From positions 46,635,079 to 46,699,078 of the forward strand of contig CM055096.1 in NCBI GenBank assembly GCA_029204225.1: DNA of 64,000 nt, written 5' to 3'. A program made the position numbers and the translations under genes. The stretch's first letter is position 1. Every line of letters starts with the position of its first letter. This DNA comes from Diphasiastrum complanatum. Its lineage: Eukaryota; Streptophyta; Lycopodiopsida; Lycopodiales; Lycopodiaceae. The notes beneath the pieces are model-generated. The model was not told the DNA's origin, ran no database searches, and saw only the letters and a list, made by a program, of their open reading frames with translations. Of this stretch, positions 14,231-26,782 are shown one piece after another.

Positions 14231-15640
14231 TCAATTGAGCAGCAGGTTTAGCGGTTGGTTGCTTTGGTGCTCGTGTGTTGTTGTCGTGGGAATCCTAACC
14301 GGATTCATATTGGACGTGGTGGGTAGGTAGGATCTTACTAGGTTGTCTTGGACAATCTTTGAAACTATGTTTTCTAACACAATCGGGACATGCGGCATGG
14401 TATTTCGTTTTGACCATACAATCAACCATAAAGTGGTCTGCTTCACCACAGATGAAGCATCTGTTGTTCAATGGCCCTTGTTGAATTGCATAGCCATCTT
14501 GTATAGCTAGGACTTCTGGATTTTCTGGATGGTGTTCGTGATAAGACAAGGATTGTCCAGAGTTAGAGGGTTGTTCTTCATATCGTTGTATGGAGTTAGT
14601 TTGAATATGATAATATGAAAGACAATCATTAACAGGATGTGTAGCCAGACAATGTGGGATATTTCGTCGTCTATAAGGTACCTGTGCAAGGGGTAGCTGA
14701 GCAGACATATGGCTTTGGATAGACGTCAAGGTGTCTCGAAACTCCTTAGTGAGTTTATCTATTTGCATTTGGTGTTGCTGATGAAGCAATTCCATTTGTG
14801 ATTTCCAAAGCTGATCTTGGGTATCCTCATTCAACTTCGATTCATGGACAGTAGCACGATGTGCTTTCCATTCTCTAGATTCGTCAACATCTGACCCTTC
14901 GTCGTCCTCCCGGATGGCATCAAACATAGCTAACTTTAAGCTCATATATTCGTGATTGGATCTAAGCTCGCGTCTAATCCATCATGGAAGTCCGACTAAA
15001 AACCAGATGATGAGCATATGTTCGATGGGTTGTTCTTGTACTTGACCTTTCAAACATTTAAAACGCTCGATATAGTCTCGTACACGTTCGTCTTTTGTCA
15101 TCTTGATATTACTCAATCTGACAAAAGGACTCTCTATCAGACAAAAGGGTTTGAAACGTTTGATAAAAGACTCTTTTAATGCAGACCAATCTGCCTTATC
15201 TTCACGATCGAGGCTAAAGAACCAGTCACATGCCTTAGCGATCATGGTCATGGAAAACAATTGGACCATAGCGTCGTTGGATGTTTCGCCATAAACGTCA
15301 CATGCATTTTAAAAGATTTGTAAGAATCTTTGAGGGTCCGAACTATCATCAAACTTGGGTAGATCTAACTTGGGTGTTCGCTTTTCAAGATGAGCTCCGT
15401 GGGTGGCGAAAGCTCCATTTAGGTGTGTTCTGGCCTGTGATGAATCAACACCATGGAAATGGTCTTGTGAACGTGAAGATTCGGCTCTATGAGGTTTCCG
15501 AATCTTGAATGGATTTGTGGAAGGTTCGTGGATGTGTGATTTCATTCAAGAGAACTTATAATGTCGAATTTCGTCAGACATAGGAAACACCATTTCTGAT
15601 GGATAATCGTCTGTGGGATCAGTATGGTGTTCCATTGGGT
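14231..15640 (-). mobile_element. Ty3/gypsy gag fragment, minus-strand copy
   Basis: The minus strand encodes a gag start (EHHTDPTDDYPSEM, about 15635), the retrotransposon gag domain (15269-14982: MVQLFSMTMI, DWFFSLDREDKADW, DYIERFKCLKGQVQ), a Gln-rich linker and one CCHC knuckle (CFICGEADHFMVDC) followed by a second Cys/His cluster (CPDCVRKHSFKDC). Several stops and frame changes break it. It is clearly the same family as the plus-strand element at 20.9-26.7 kb. It ends after the knuckle near 14230, and protease and RT are absent, so it is truncated on the 3' side. Confidence 0.88.
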
Positions 15641-15759
15641 AAGAACGTTAAGATCGTCCTTTTTTTGTTTTTATTTTTTTTTGAGCTCTTGGCTTGTGCA
15701 AGGTGGAGACTTGGTCGAAACTGGGAGCAGAAGGCTCAGTTGAAAATTTAAAAAGAGGC

Positions 15760-16090
15760 TTGATAAAAAATTGATGTGTCGTCTTGGTCGAGTACTCAAA
15801 GATAGGACTCGGCTTGGTCGAGATCTCAGAGACAGGACTCGGCTCGATCTAGATGGGAGTGATGGTGTTGGCTCGGTCGAGATGGAAGTTAGCGTGAGTC
15901 GGTCGAGATGGGAGTTAGTGTGATGTGGTCGAGATGGGAGTTAACGTGACTCGATCAAGATGGGAGTGAAGGGAGTTGGTTGAGATCTAAGTGAGATGGA
16001 CTCGCTGATGGAGACGGGCTTGGTTGAGATCTGAAGGAGACGGGCTCAGTCCATATCTGAAGGAGACGGCCTCGGACGATCGACCATAAA
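15760..16090 (-). repeat. Degenerate ~25-bp tandem repeats in the gypsy leader (minus copy)
   Basis: Units like GGTCGAGATGGGAGTTAGTG recur about every 25 bp. This is the reverse complement of the TCTCGACCGAC repeats in the leader of the plus-strand copy at 21125-21612. It extends that element's 5' leader to about 16090, where similarity stops. Confidence 0.75.
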
Positions 16091-19000
16091 ATCAGTGTGT
16101 AATGTAGTTGAACAAACAATGAATCCTACTTTCTACTGCTGCAAAACGAGTTCGAATCAGATCCTTACTAAGTAAAACTAATCTACACATGTATTAATCC
16201 ACAAAACAAGAACAAGAAACTAAACATAGACAACATTTTGGAGAGCCCAAGAATCAAGAAACACACATTTCTTGATTCTTGGACTGCCAAGAACATCAAG
16301 AAATGGGCTATCATAGGATTTGCAAGATTTAAGCCACAACCCAGCCAAGACGCATTACCACAATGCTGATTCCTACATTAATCCACAAACAGCAAGAAAT
16401 CTAATCCACTCTAGTTCCACAAACAAGAAATAAAACTAATCCACTACTAAATCCACAACCACACACAATAGGGATGAAAGGGCAAGATCATTAATGCATC
16501 ACTCAATAAACAAAAATGATCAAGGATCTCAAGAATGCATCAACTCGTGGAAGCTATTCTCATTTAAGCATGGAGTAGATACATTATACAAAAAGCTCCC
16601 TTCTACAAAGGGGGAGTCTCTTAAATAAGCAAGGGAGCTCCTTAGGTGGCATCCTAGTGGCAATTCCAAATTACACAAATTATAAGTGAAATTATCTCCT
16701 CCACTAGAGGTCACCATCAAAAGGCGGCTCACTCTACTTTTCTAAGAGGGGCCTACTTGCATTTATTACATTTGCCTAGAAATACTAGGAATTCAATCTC
16801 TCACTAGCTTCTAGAAGGTATGCTCAAATAGATCCCATCTTACTATTGATTTCTACAGACAAGAAATTGATTTTATTGACTCTAGAAGCTCACAAAGGTC
16901 TCTCTTGTAGTGTTTCACTCAAATTAGATTTCTAATTCAACAAATGGACTTATAATCTTAGTTCTAGCACTCCCTCACAAGATGGAATGAAGATTAGATG
17001 ATGTAAAATCTACTTACAATCAAATCTTGCCAATCTTGGCCATTTTTGGACAAAAAAATGACTCAATCTCCCTCACTCTTCTTGATGGACTTGATGTAAA
17101 TCACTTAAAAAGGTCTTGATTTCAGCCTAGATTAATTAGATCTCATGAATCAAATTCAAATCTAATTAATGGCACTCAAACTTGGTGGCTTTTCCTAAGA
17201 TCAGCACCAAAAATCTCATCAAGAACAAATTGAGTTTTTATGGATCAAATGAATATCATGCAATAAATGTCGGTTCAGAGGTGCCTACACGTATGGAAAG
17301 ATATATTTTGATCCCTACCAAGTTTGAGATCATATTCCCTCACCAAAATGTAGATTCTAGCTCGCCCTCTCTACACAAGTTTTTTTTAGCACCAATACTT
17401 GCTAAAAATGGATTTGCATTAGATCAATGGCTTATGATCTTGTACTTTGATCTGCTACCATGTGAAAGTACTATACTTTAGGACCATAAATGTATTTACA
17501 AAAGATCCACAAGAGCGATTGGATGCTTGCTTAACAATCTATCAAAAAACTAGACACAAAAAAGTTGATCTAGATTGGCAATTTGACAAACAACAAGCAC
17601 TAACAATCAAAAGCATTGATGAACATTGAAATCCGAGCCCACAAGTGTGTGCCACAGCTTGATGTACAGCCTGTAGAGTGAGAAACAAATAGAAATCAAT
17701 TTGGTCTCATTTGGATCACAGAACTCAATGTACATAGTGAACTAGCTCGAGATTGCCAATGAGCTCCAAAAATAATCTATCTTTTCACTATGGGAGCTTG
17801 GAATACATAGCAAATCTGACTTCCTTTGTGAAGTTAGATGAATTTCCAGCATGTAATAAGGAAGTTAACTCAGCATTTTTTCCCCTAAAATGAAACCCTA
17901 GTCTATTTCCTAGAGTCGTGCTTGGTAGGTGACTAGTTAGTCAATTTTTCACCCTAAACTAAGGTGAGGTCCTATAATCTAGGACTCACTACCAAAATGA
18001 CATGACCGACCCTATAGACTTGACCTAACCTAATGTAGGATGGGTTTCCCACATGGAATCATGTCCTCACATGTGTGGGACCCACTTGTGTACACAATTT
18101 ACACTATTCTACATGGTTTCTGATCAAGCTAGATTTGCCAATTTTTGGCAATTTCTCACAAAATTATCGATTTGAGAAGATGAAAAATGGAATTACAAGG
18201 ATGGTCTTGAGTAAGGTGTAAACTTATTTGCAAATGTAATACAATGTGCATGTGATCAGGTTGGAGTTAGCAGAAATGCTTATTCCACTTTTTTTTAGAA
18301 TTGTGCAAGAAGCATTTTCTCAAGTAAAGATTAAGAAGACTTATCTTCCTCGTCCATATCGAGTAAGATTAACAAGAAATTATGCTGATGAGGGAATGTT
18401 CAAGTGGTTGGCCAACCATTTCATATCATTGATTTATATAAATCTGAAAGTGGTGAGCTAAAGAACAACGACTACAATAATATTTTTCTTGACATCGAAA
18501 ATGTTTTAATGTACATTATTTGGTTCTTTAAAATTAATGATCATCAAACAAATGGAAAGTTGATTGTTGTGATGAAACTTGATGAATCTGAAATCATCAA
18601 AGGTCAAAAGTTGGAACGAGTGAGTATCACTTTGATGAGCAAAGTATCAAATGATCATACATTTAGTGTTCAATCTGGAAAATCATATATGGTGGATAAC
18701 AACATTCGAGGTACTTTTCTAAGACGTGTTTTCTATTACAATTATATTACTTATGATTTGGATAAGTAAGTAACAAGTACACATTACTTGCTCTGTTACA
18801 GGTTTTGAAAGAAAATCATGGAGTTCTATCATGGATATTTTCACGTACAAATAATGGAAAGATCATAAAAGAACATATGGAGGGTCAAAAACTTACTGTG
18901 GAAAACCATGGTAGTTTTCAAATTCAATGGCACTACCGGTGGACATATTCTTGGGGAGCTACTAGCAGGTAATGAATACTTGGTGATCAGATGGTACAGG

Positions 19001-20473
19001 GTATAGAGTTTGTTAGAGCAATCCTACTGGATATGCTATGGATCGTGTGTGAGTTGATCATCACGACAGTGAATCTAGTTTGCATTTGCATTGGTTTGGG
19101 TTAACATGATAGATACAGTGATGAGACAGGCTCCCTGGTGGGAGGCCTACATACTGGTCAAACCAGAATTGGCAACGTCAAGCATGGAAACTTGAGCCTA
19201 CATGAGATGTAGGAGAGGAAAATCATCATCAGTATCTCTGGGAGATGGGTGAGCTACTTAGGTATAGTCTATGATGAGGTTTTCATCATATTCATTATTG
19301 AGTCCTTGGTAGACTCTTGTGCTCGAAGCATGGGGAATGGATGGAGATTAGCTTTTAGGGCTTATTGGACAGGATGTCAAGGAAAAACGGCTTGGAGCAT
19401 GGATTTTTTTGGGAGATACATCAGGGATGAGGCTTGGAGCGCTCATTGAATCTTGGGAGATCTTTGGACAATGTATGGTGACATCAGTTGGATATGCTTG
19501 GACATGAGGGCATCTTGATTACAGGTGAGAGGCCATGATCGAAGATTTGATCTGGAAACCAGTGGTGTAGCAGCGAATCTATAGGTGACAAGTGTTGGTA
19601 TGACAAGATATCACGTTTGGGTGGGCATTGGTCATGTATTTGACGCTTTATCATTCACGAGTGTGTGTGGGCTTGCATGTTACCTTGTCACGGGGGTCTA
19701 GATCTGAGTCGGAGTTGTATATATTTATGCATTTTCTATGTCAGAAGCAAAGTAATCATTTGGTATGCTCAGTGACTTGTTGTTATGTCTACTAGCTATC
19801 TATTTGATGAGGGTATAGTCTCATGGTGACCATAAGATTTTCTCAAGTTGAGCCTTAGTCGCTCATTTATGTCAACTTTACAAGTTTGTGCTTGTAAGTG
19901 TCTGATAGGATGTCAGCCTAGCTAGATGGAGGATGTAAGTCTCACGATGGTAGTGTCAGTTTGAGCCATGTCGCTCATGTGGTCCACTTGTATCTTGTGT
20001 ATAAGTCGGATTGGGGCCAAGTTAGTTGGTTGAGAGTGTGGTAGACTCTCTGTGTGAGCATTGTGTTTGCATGATACTTTGTGGGTCAAACATGGTGGTT
20101 TGTTGGTGTGCTTGAGTGTGAGTCAAGTACAGAGTAGCAGGACATGCTAACATCTTTTGGATACTCCAGACGCTGCTACAATTTGTATCTCTTTACCCCT
20201 ATCACATTTGAGCTTAAGGGAGAGAGTTAGAAATCAGAGTTAATCTTATATACATTTTATGTAAGCTTCAAATGTGATAGTATAATTATTAGATTTGATG
20301 TATTCAGTTGTGATCGAGACGTGACTATCATTGATTTATTAGTCGGGCACTTGTCCCGTAGCCGGCTGCTTGAGTTAGTCGAGTAGCCACACGTAGGGAA
20401 GTTAGCATGTACAATATATTGTTGATGGCATTTGCTATACTTAGGGGCATGTCCTGAGTTTGTTAGTATTTTA
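16091..20473. other. 4.4 kb without a recognised gene, between two inverted gypsy copies
   Basis: The stretch is AT-rich. It has a weak multi-frame coding-like zone at 18246-18963, listed separately. Sequence around 19000-20470 resembles retrotransposon untranslated DNA: it is G/T-rich on the plus strand and has a purine run, aagggagagag, near 20217. I find no LTR pair, tRNA or convincing ORF. Confidence 0.4.
18246..18963 (+). pseudogene. Unrecognised coding-like relic
   Basis: Three overlapping plus frames (18246-18461, 18404-18769, about 18803-18963) have protein-like composition, and the last two are separated by a possible GTAAGT...TTACAG intron (about 18769-18802). The third frame ends GSFQIQWHYRWTYSWGATSR. 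The first is shifted relative to the second. I know no family with these motifs. It may be a dead gene or transposon protein, or chance. Confidence 0.25.
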
Positions 20474-20626
20474 TGTCAATTTTCAGAGAAAAAAGACAAA
20501 TATTGATTGTACTATCAATAATTAAGAGTTATTGATTGCTTAATCAAAAGATCTATCAAGTTCTAGATGTTAGATCTTGATCTAGATGCTTTACACTATT
20601 ATTTAAGCAAGAGCAATGTATAGCCA
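20474..20626. repeat. LTR-C-like fragment shared with 36679-36830
   Basis: From TGTCAATTTTCAGA to aagcaagagcaatg this matches the PBS-adjacent end of the copia LTR at 36679 with few changes. It then diverges into the gypsy LTR. Part of it is also the first unit of the local triplication. Confidence 0.8.
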
Positions 20627-20845
20627 TTGCCGTGTTAAGAGTTATTGATTGCCTAATCAAAAGATCTATTAAGTTCTAGATGTTAGATCTTGATCTAGAT
20701 GCTTTACACTATATATAGTCGTTGCCGTGTTCACAGATTCAGAGTTATTGATTGCTTAATCAAAAGATCTATCAAGTTCTAGATGTTAGATCTTGATCTA
20801 GATGCTTTACACCATGTATAGTCGTTGCCATGTTCACAGATTCAG
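20525..20845. repeat. Triplicated ~103-113 bp unit in the gypsy 5' LTR region
   Basis: agagttattgattgc recurs at 20525, 20638 and 20741. Each copy carries the run gatcttgatctagatgc. The first unit is 113 bp and the second 103 bp. The third runs into the LTR end. Confidence 0.92.
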
Positions 20846-20859
20846 AGAAACTGCGAACA

Positions 20860-20868
20860 TTTGGCGCC
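20860..20868 (+). other. Gypsy primer-binding site
   Basis: TTTGGCGCC immediately after the LTR terminal CA. TGGCGCC matches the 3' ends of tRNAs used by Tat/Athila-type elements. Confidence 0.75.
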
Positions 20869-21124
20869 ATTCCACAGCTACACAAACGTTAAACCATGCC
20901 ATATCTCCTTCATCTGTGTTGCAAAACAATCACCCTTAGATCTCCTACACATTCATTACAGAGCACCCCACTTCGGTCCTGACCGACATGCCACTCATTT
21001 CTCAGTCGGGGTCTCACGATCCTTACCAAGCCGAGCTCCACGACTCAAGTCTGGACCGGACCGCTACCTACTACCTCTCGATCGAGCCACTACTTCAATA
21101 TCCTGACATGTCTTGAGTTTCACC

Positions 21125-21612
21125 TCAACCGATGTTCATCGTTCAAATCTCAACCGGAGGCCACAGTCAGATCTCAACCGACGCCTTCTATTGACATCTC
21201 AATTGACGACCTACTTCAATCTCGACCGATAGCCTCCGTCCCACTCTCGACCGACACTCTCGCGACAAATCTCGACCGACAACCTCGTGTCAGATCTCGA
21301 CTGACAGCCTCCGTCCCACTCTCAACCGATGCTCTCACGATAGATCTTGACCGACAACCTCGTGTCAAATCTCGACCAACAGCCTCTGTCCCACTCTTGG
21401 CCAACTCTCTTGAGACAGATTTCGGCCGACAACCTTGTGTCAGATCTCGACCGACAGCCTCCGTCCCAATCTCAACCGACGACCTCACATCAGAACTCAA
21501 CCGACGACCTCGCGTTAGCACTCAACCGACGACCTCACGTCAGATCTCGATCGACGACCTCGCGTCAGCTCTCGACCGACGCCCTCGCGTCAGTTGTCGA
21601 CTGACGGATACT
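21125..21612 (+). repeat. 25-bp monomer / 75-bp higher-order tandem repeat in the gypsy leader
   Basis: The basic unit is about 25 bp (ctcgaccgacgacctcgcg-type). The block agcctccgtcccactc recurs at 21231, 21306, 21381 and 21456, exactly 75 bp apart, so groups of three monomers form a higher-order unit. Flanking monomers continue as single 25-mers to 21612. The minus strand gives a 25-residue protein repeat (GTEAVGRDLTRGC) that is probably not expressed. Confidence 0.93.
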
Positions 21613-21736
21613 CTTAGCTCTCAACCGATCCTTAGAACGTCCAGTCCATATACAAATTCTGCACCGTGGGAACCGCATCTGACCGTAGAGAATACATTCA
21701 CCAATTTACACAATCCTACAATACTCTACAAGTTGT

Positions 21737-23520
21737 TATGGATCGCCCTTATGATCCAAATTCTACGGAGGACTATCCACCAGAGATGGTCTCCCCATCC
21801 ACCAAACAAGCTCGATTTAACATAAATTCTCGAATAAAATCCCAAATCCAAGAGCCATCCACAACCCATTCGATAGATGGGAACCCATGCGTTATGAAGC
21901 TCCATATGAATGACCACATTTTCATGCTGCCGAATCTTCACATGCACGAGCTCACTTAAATGGAGATTTTGCGAATAATGTTCCACGTACTGAAAAATGT
22001 ACCCCAAAGCTAGATTTACCTAAGTACGATGGTAACACTGATCCTCAAAGATTTCTTCAAGTCTTTGAGAACGCATGTGACGTCTATGGAGAGACATCAC
22101 CGGAAGCCATGGTACAGCTCTTTTCGATGACCATGATCGATCGCGCACGAGAGTGGTTTTTTAACCTTGATCGTGAAGATAAACGTGACTGGTCACCCTT
22201 GAAGGAGGCCTTTATCAAGCCATTTCGCTTGATAGAAAGTCCTTATGTCAAGCTATGTAACATCAAAATGACAAAAGATGAGAAAGTACGTGACTATATT
22301 GAGCGATTTAAAAGATTAAAAAGTCAGGTACAAGAACAACCCACTAAGTCTATGCTCATAATTTGGTTCCTCGTTGGACTCCCACGATGGATACGATGGA
22401 TACATCATTGAAACAAGCCATGCCTGACGCCATTCGAGAGGAAGACGAGGGATCTGATGTCGATGAACCACATGAACGGAGAGCACATCGTGCTTTCCAA
22501 GAAGCTCGACCAAACGACAAAACTCGAGAACAGTTGTGGAAAACACAGATGGAGTTGCTTAACCAGCAACACCAACAACAGATGGAGAAACTCACGAAAG
22601 AGTTTCAAAACACTCTTAAGTCTATCCAGAGTTCGATGCCGAGCTAGTTACCCACTGGCCAAATCCACCATAGACGAGAGAACACGTGGTGCCCTCACTG
22701 TCGAGGTGCACACACTAGCAATGAGTGCACTTCATACCAACCGGTCCCAGATACTTCCTTGATCAAATGTGAAATCTGCGACTTTATGGGACATACCTCT
22801 CTTTATTGCTATTATAACCTGAGGAACCAGCCTCACAACCAGTCAGGAGGACATACTCAACCTCATCGACAACCGTTTGTTTCACAAAACCAACACACGC
22901 ACTACCAACCACGAAACAACCAAGTCTATATACAAGAGTTGCCCAGACAATCTAGACATGAACCTCAACCATAGTTGGCACTCTTAGGACCACCTCCAAG
23001 AGGACAACCAAATCTAGGACCACAAAAACATAGAAATCCTTGAGAGTCTACACAAACACATCTTGTTGAAAATTCCTACGATCAGTCCTATCATCAAGAT
23101 ACAACACTTCCATCGGCTAGTTCTCAACATTATCAAACCGACAACTCATGCTCGTGCAAATGAGATGAGTATTCAACACCACCAGAAAATCCAGCACAGC
23201 TAGCCAACCAAGATGGTTATGCTACTGCCACAGGCCCAATGAGCAACCGCTGCTTTATTTGTGGTGAAATGGGACATTTCATGGCTGACTGTAAAGTTAA
23301 ATACCAATACCATGCAGAATGTCCCGACTGTGTCCGTAAACACAGTTTCAAGGATTGTCCTAAACAACCTAACAGGATTCTTCCAGCACGTCATATCTCA
23401 TCCGAACCTATTAGAGTTCTCACTAGAGCACAACGCCAACAGCAAGAACAACAGCAAAATAATGTCAAATCAGCTGACCCCCAGGGAAGCAACTTGACGG
23501 CTTCCACATTACCAAAAGAT
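21737..23520 (+). pseudogene. gag of the plus-strand gypsy element, frameshifted
   Basis: It starts at MDRPYDPNSTEDYPPEM, moves through at least three frames, and includes the gag domain at 22109-22411 (MVQLFSMTMIDRAREWFFNL, DYIERFKRLKSQVQ) and a Gln-rich coiled stretch (22500-22640). A CCHC knuckle CFICGEMGHFMADC and a second Cys cluster CPDCVRKHSFKDC lie at 23250-23365. An extra Cys pair near 22700-22800 (CEICDFMGHTSLYC) suggests a further knuckle in another frame. Confidence 0.85.
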
Positions 23521-24236
23521 TACCCAGACCCAAAGGTGGAACAACGGCAATACAATGAGTTTCGAGCTGAGTTTTTGCGAGAGGAAGAACATACAAAAAG
23601 TTTGTTCTCAGCTCATACCCCCAAAAAGGAGCAATCCCTACAGGGACTTGAAGTATTTTTTGACCTCCTGCAAGCTCAACTCACCATGTCGTTTCAGACC
23701 ACGATAAAATCCTTTACTGGGCTTCAACGTTATATCCATCGAAGTTTTCAGCTGCCTACTACTCCTAATGAACAACCGAAAACAGAAGAGATTCCTGAAA
23801 TTTCCCAGATTCCAATGAATCTGTTGAATATAGGTGTTGCTAAGGGGACTAGCATCACCCTACCTTTGTCCTATAAAGACTATCTCACAGTATCTGCTAT
23901 CCTAGATAGCAGATCAGGCATTAATATCATGGCTTTGTCATTAGCAAAGTCATGGGGCTTTCATACCCTCGATCAACCACGATATAAACTTCGCATGGCT
24001 GATCAACGAGTTACTGACCCTGTTGGTCATTTATCGGAAATAAAAGTTCGCATAGTAGGTGTCAAATTTGTGCTAGATTGTGTCATCTTAGATTTACCAG
24101 AAGATAACAATACATAATAACTCCTTCTTGGTACACCCTGGCTCCAGATGGCAAGTGTTGTCCAAGATTGTAAGCGTAGCAAAATTATCTTTGATAACCA
24201 CGATAAACGAGTCACGGTTGACTCAACAGGAGCTGA
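23521..24236 (+). pseudogene. Gypsy aspartic protease region with altered active site
   Basis: The frame continues from gag. The active-site loop reads LDSRSGINIM where D-S-G-S-G is expected, a Gly to Arg change next to the catalytic Asp. Two stops follow at about 24112-24117, after which the same frame resumes with LLLGTPWLQM, a normal protease C-terminal motif. The enzyme should be dead. Confidence 0.8.
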
Positions 24237-25230
24237 AGCTTTCAGCGGTTATTTTCTTGTTCAAATAGCCCCTAAAGATAAACATAAAACGGCCTTTGCC
24301 ACATAGAACGGGTTTACGCTTATAACGTTATGCCTTTTGGCTTATGCAACACCCCTTCAACGTTCCAAAGGGTCATGCAACTGGCCTTTCAAGATATATT
24401 ACATCGGATCGTGGAGATTTATCTCGACGATCTAGGTGTACATTCCTCCGCAGCTACACACCTGATGCCCTGGAGAAAATCTTCATTCGCTGTCGTAGAT
24501 TTGGAATCTCACTAAACCCTGATAAATGCCAAATATGGGTCACCCATGGGGTCGTACTCGAGCATATAATTCTCAAAGGATGGTATTTATACCAATTCGT
24601 CAAAAATCAAGGTTATAGTGGACATGCCCTTACCTGCAACAGTGAAGGAAGTATATGTCTCCTCGATCATACCAATTATTATCGCATCTTTATAATCGAC
24701 TATGCCGGCAAGGCATGCCTCGTTTATTTAGTTGTGGTAGATCCTCGTTGGACCGAAGAACGTTATGGCCTTTGAGGAGTTGAAAACAGCCCTCACCACG
24801 GCTCTCATACTCCGCTCGCCATATTACACGGAAGAGTTCCATGTGCATACTGATGCAAGTAAGTATGCCATTGGAGGTCTTCTTGCGCAACCGGACGAGT
24901 ATGACAAAGACTTTCCCATACGTTTCTTGAGCAGGCAACTGGTGCCTGCTGAAGTAAACTATACAACTACTGAGAGAGAAGCATTGGCGATGCTCTATGC
25001 GGTACACCAACTACGACATTATTTATTAGGCCAAACATTTGCATTCTACACAGACCCTCGAGCACTTCTATATATTGTTAATAAGTCCTGTAAGACGGGA
25101 CGAATAGCTCGATGGCTGCTGATTTTGGAGGAATTTAATTTCCGTGTAGACGTTTGGAAAGGGACCCAACATTTCATGGCGGACCACCTTTCCAGACTAC
25201 CAAGTGCTGAAAAAGCAACTGCACCAGTCA
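24237..25230 (+). pseudogene. Gypsy RT (N-terminus deleted) and RNase H
   Basis: Protease sequence joins directly to the RT motif AFSGYFLVQIAPKDKHKTAF, so the RT fingers are missing, and the first catalytic Asp position reads Glu. A stop and frame change follow before VMPFGLCNTPSTFQRVM and the catalytic YLDD (IYLDDLG). RNase H at 24765-25230 is open and keeps Asp (HTDASKYAIG), Glu (TTEREALAML) and Asp (FYTDPRAL), ending in WKGTQHFMADHLSRLP. Confidence 0.85.
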
Positions 25231-25369
25231 ATAATTATCTTCCTGATGCATGCCTTTTTTTTACAACGGAAAAAAAAAAAATTTCTACTAAAAGCAGCAC
25301 CCTTTCAATTAATAGTGGGACAACTTTACAAAAGGGGCATTGACGACATTATTTGACGATGTGCTTATG

Positions 25370-26490
25370 AATTTGAGATACGACCGATAATATCTCAAGC
25401 TCATGAGGGCATTGGGGGTGGCCACTTTTATGTTGAAGCCACAACGAAGATTATCCTTCGAGCAGGATTGTGGTGGCCATCTTTGTTTAAAGACATGTTT
25501 GTTGTCATTAAAGCGTGTGATGTCTGTCAACAAGCAAAGAAAAATACCAAAGCAGAGTTCACGCCATTGACTCCCATTATAGAAGACGAAGCCTTCCATA
25601 AGTGGGGGATTGACTTTGTTGGACCAATCAGTCCAACAGCAAAACACACCCAAGCTCGCTACATCCTCATAGCCACAGATTACGCCACTAAGTGGGTTGA
25701 GGCTCGAACAACGAAGGATGCCAACGCAAAAACAGTCGCACGTTTTTTTTATGAAAACATTATTACACGTTTTGGCTGTCCCATAGAGCTAGTTAGTGAT
25801 CGTGGCACACATTTTTTAAATGATGTCGTTGATAACCTCCTACGCCATTACCTTGTCGTTCACAGAAAAAGTACACCGTACTACCCTAGATGTAATGGCC
25901 AGGCTGAATCAACTAACAAGACGATATGTAAAATTTTGACTAAGATAGTTGAAACCAGTCATTCTGATTGGAAAACAAAATTTTTGTCAGCTGTTTGGGC
26001 TTACCGCACCACCCCGAAGAAAGCCACTAGGTGGGTTACCCCTTTCCACTTAGTATATGGTCAAGAGGCGGTAATGCCAGTAGAATTCTTAGTCCCATCA
26101 TTACGAGTCATGGAAGCTTTTTCAACAGATCTCTATGAAAAAGCTGCATTCGAACAACAACTCAAAACCAGGCTATTTATGTTAGCCCAGTTATGCGAAT
26201 ATCTTATCACGCACAACTACTTAACAAACGACGCCAAAAGGCCTGGCATGACCGTCACCTGCGCAATAAAGATCTACACTTAGGTGACCGAGTGCTTCTT
26301 TATACATCAAAGAAACACCCTGACAAATTGAAGTTCAGAAGTGAGGGGCCATATGTTATCAATAAAATCTCTCCTAATTGTGTAGTCCAATTGCAAACAC
26401 TTGACGGGATACTCCTAGACATTGTCGTAAACGGTGGTCATCTGCGGCGATATTACGAAGAGTTGTTCAGCATCTTTTCCCTAGTATATA
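25370..26490 (+). pseudogene. Gypsy integrase
   Basis: An HHCC finger is recognisable (AHEGIGGGHF ... CDVCQQAKK). The catalytic core has Asp (WGIDFVGPIS), Asp (LVSDRGTHF) and Glu (GQAESTNK), followed by WAYRTTPKKATRWVTPFHL. A frameshift near 26200-26280 moves the C-terminus (LGDRVLLYTSKKHPDKLKF ... LDGILLDIVVNGGHLRRYY) to another frame. No chromodomain follows. Confidence 0.88.
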
Positions 26491-26782
26491 TTCTACATTT
26501 CTCTTTATTTTATTATTTTTATTTTTATTTTATTTTATTTCCATGCTTGTAATTCTTGTTTTGCATGCCTATTTTTCACTTACTTCCTTCTTGATACTTC
26601 ATACCATTACTTTGGTACTTTCTATGCATTTGCTTTTTCCTGTACATATTCATGGGTCATGGATGTTCTAGATCAACAAAGGATAGGCAACACCATAGGA
26701 AATGATTTTCACACCTAAGCCCAAACCTCTCAAGAATGGAAGTAGCATACTTTGATTGACTTAAACTTAAGAAGTCCTAGAT

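Larger units (their letters stand above)
20846..26690 (+). mobile_element. Decayed Ty3/gypsy element, plus strand (Tat-like by PBS and gag)
   Basis: The 5' LTR ends ...GCGAACA at 20859, followed by TTTGGCGCC, the primer-binding site style of plant Tat/Athila-type elements. Next come a repeat-rich leader, gag (about 21737-23500), protease, a deleted RT, RNase H and integrase to about 26460. Several frameshifts and stops break it. No chromodomain and no 3' LTR are found: it is cut off near 26690 where minus-strand copia sequence begins. The lineage call is inference from PBS and gag style. Confidence 0.88.

Noticed and set aside
21216-21521. A 101-residue repeat protein (GTEAVGRDLTRGC units) on the minus strand
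   Set aside because: It is the antisense reading of the 75-bp leader repeat, which stays open because 75 is a multiple of 3. No promoter or family support.
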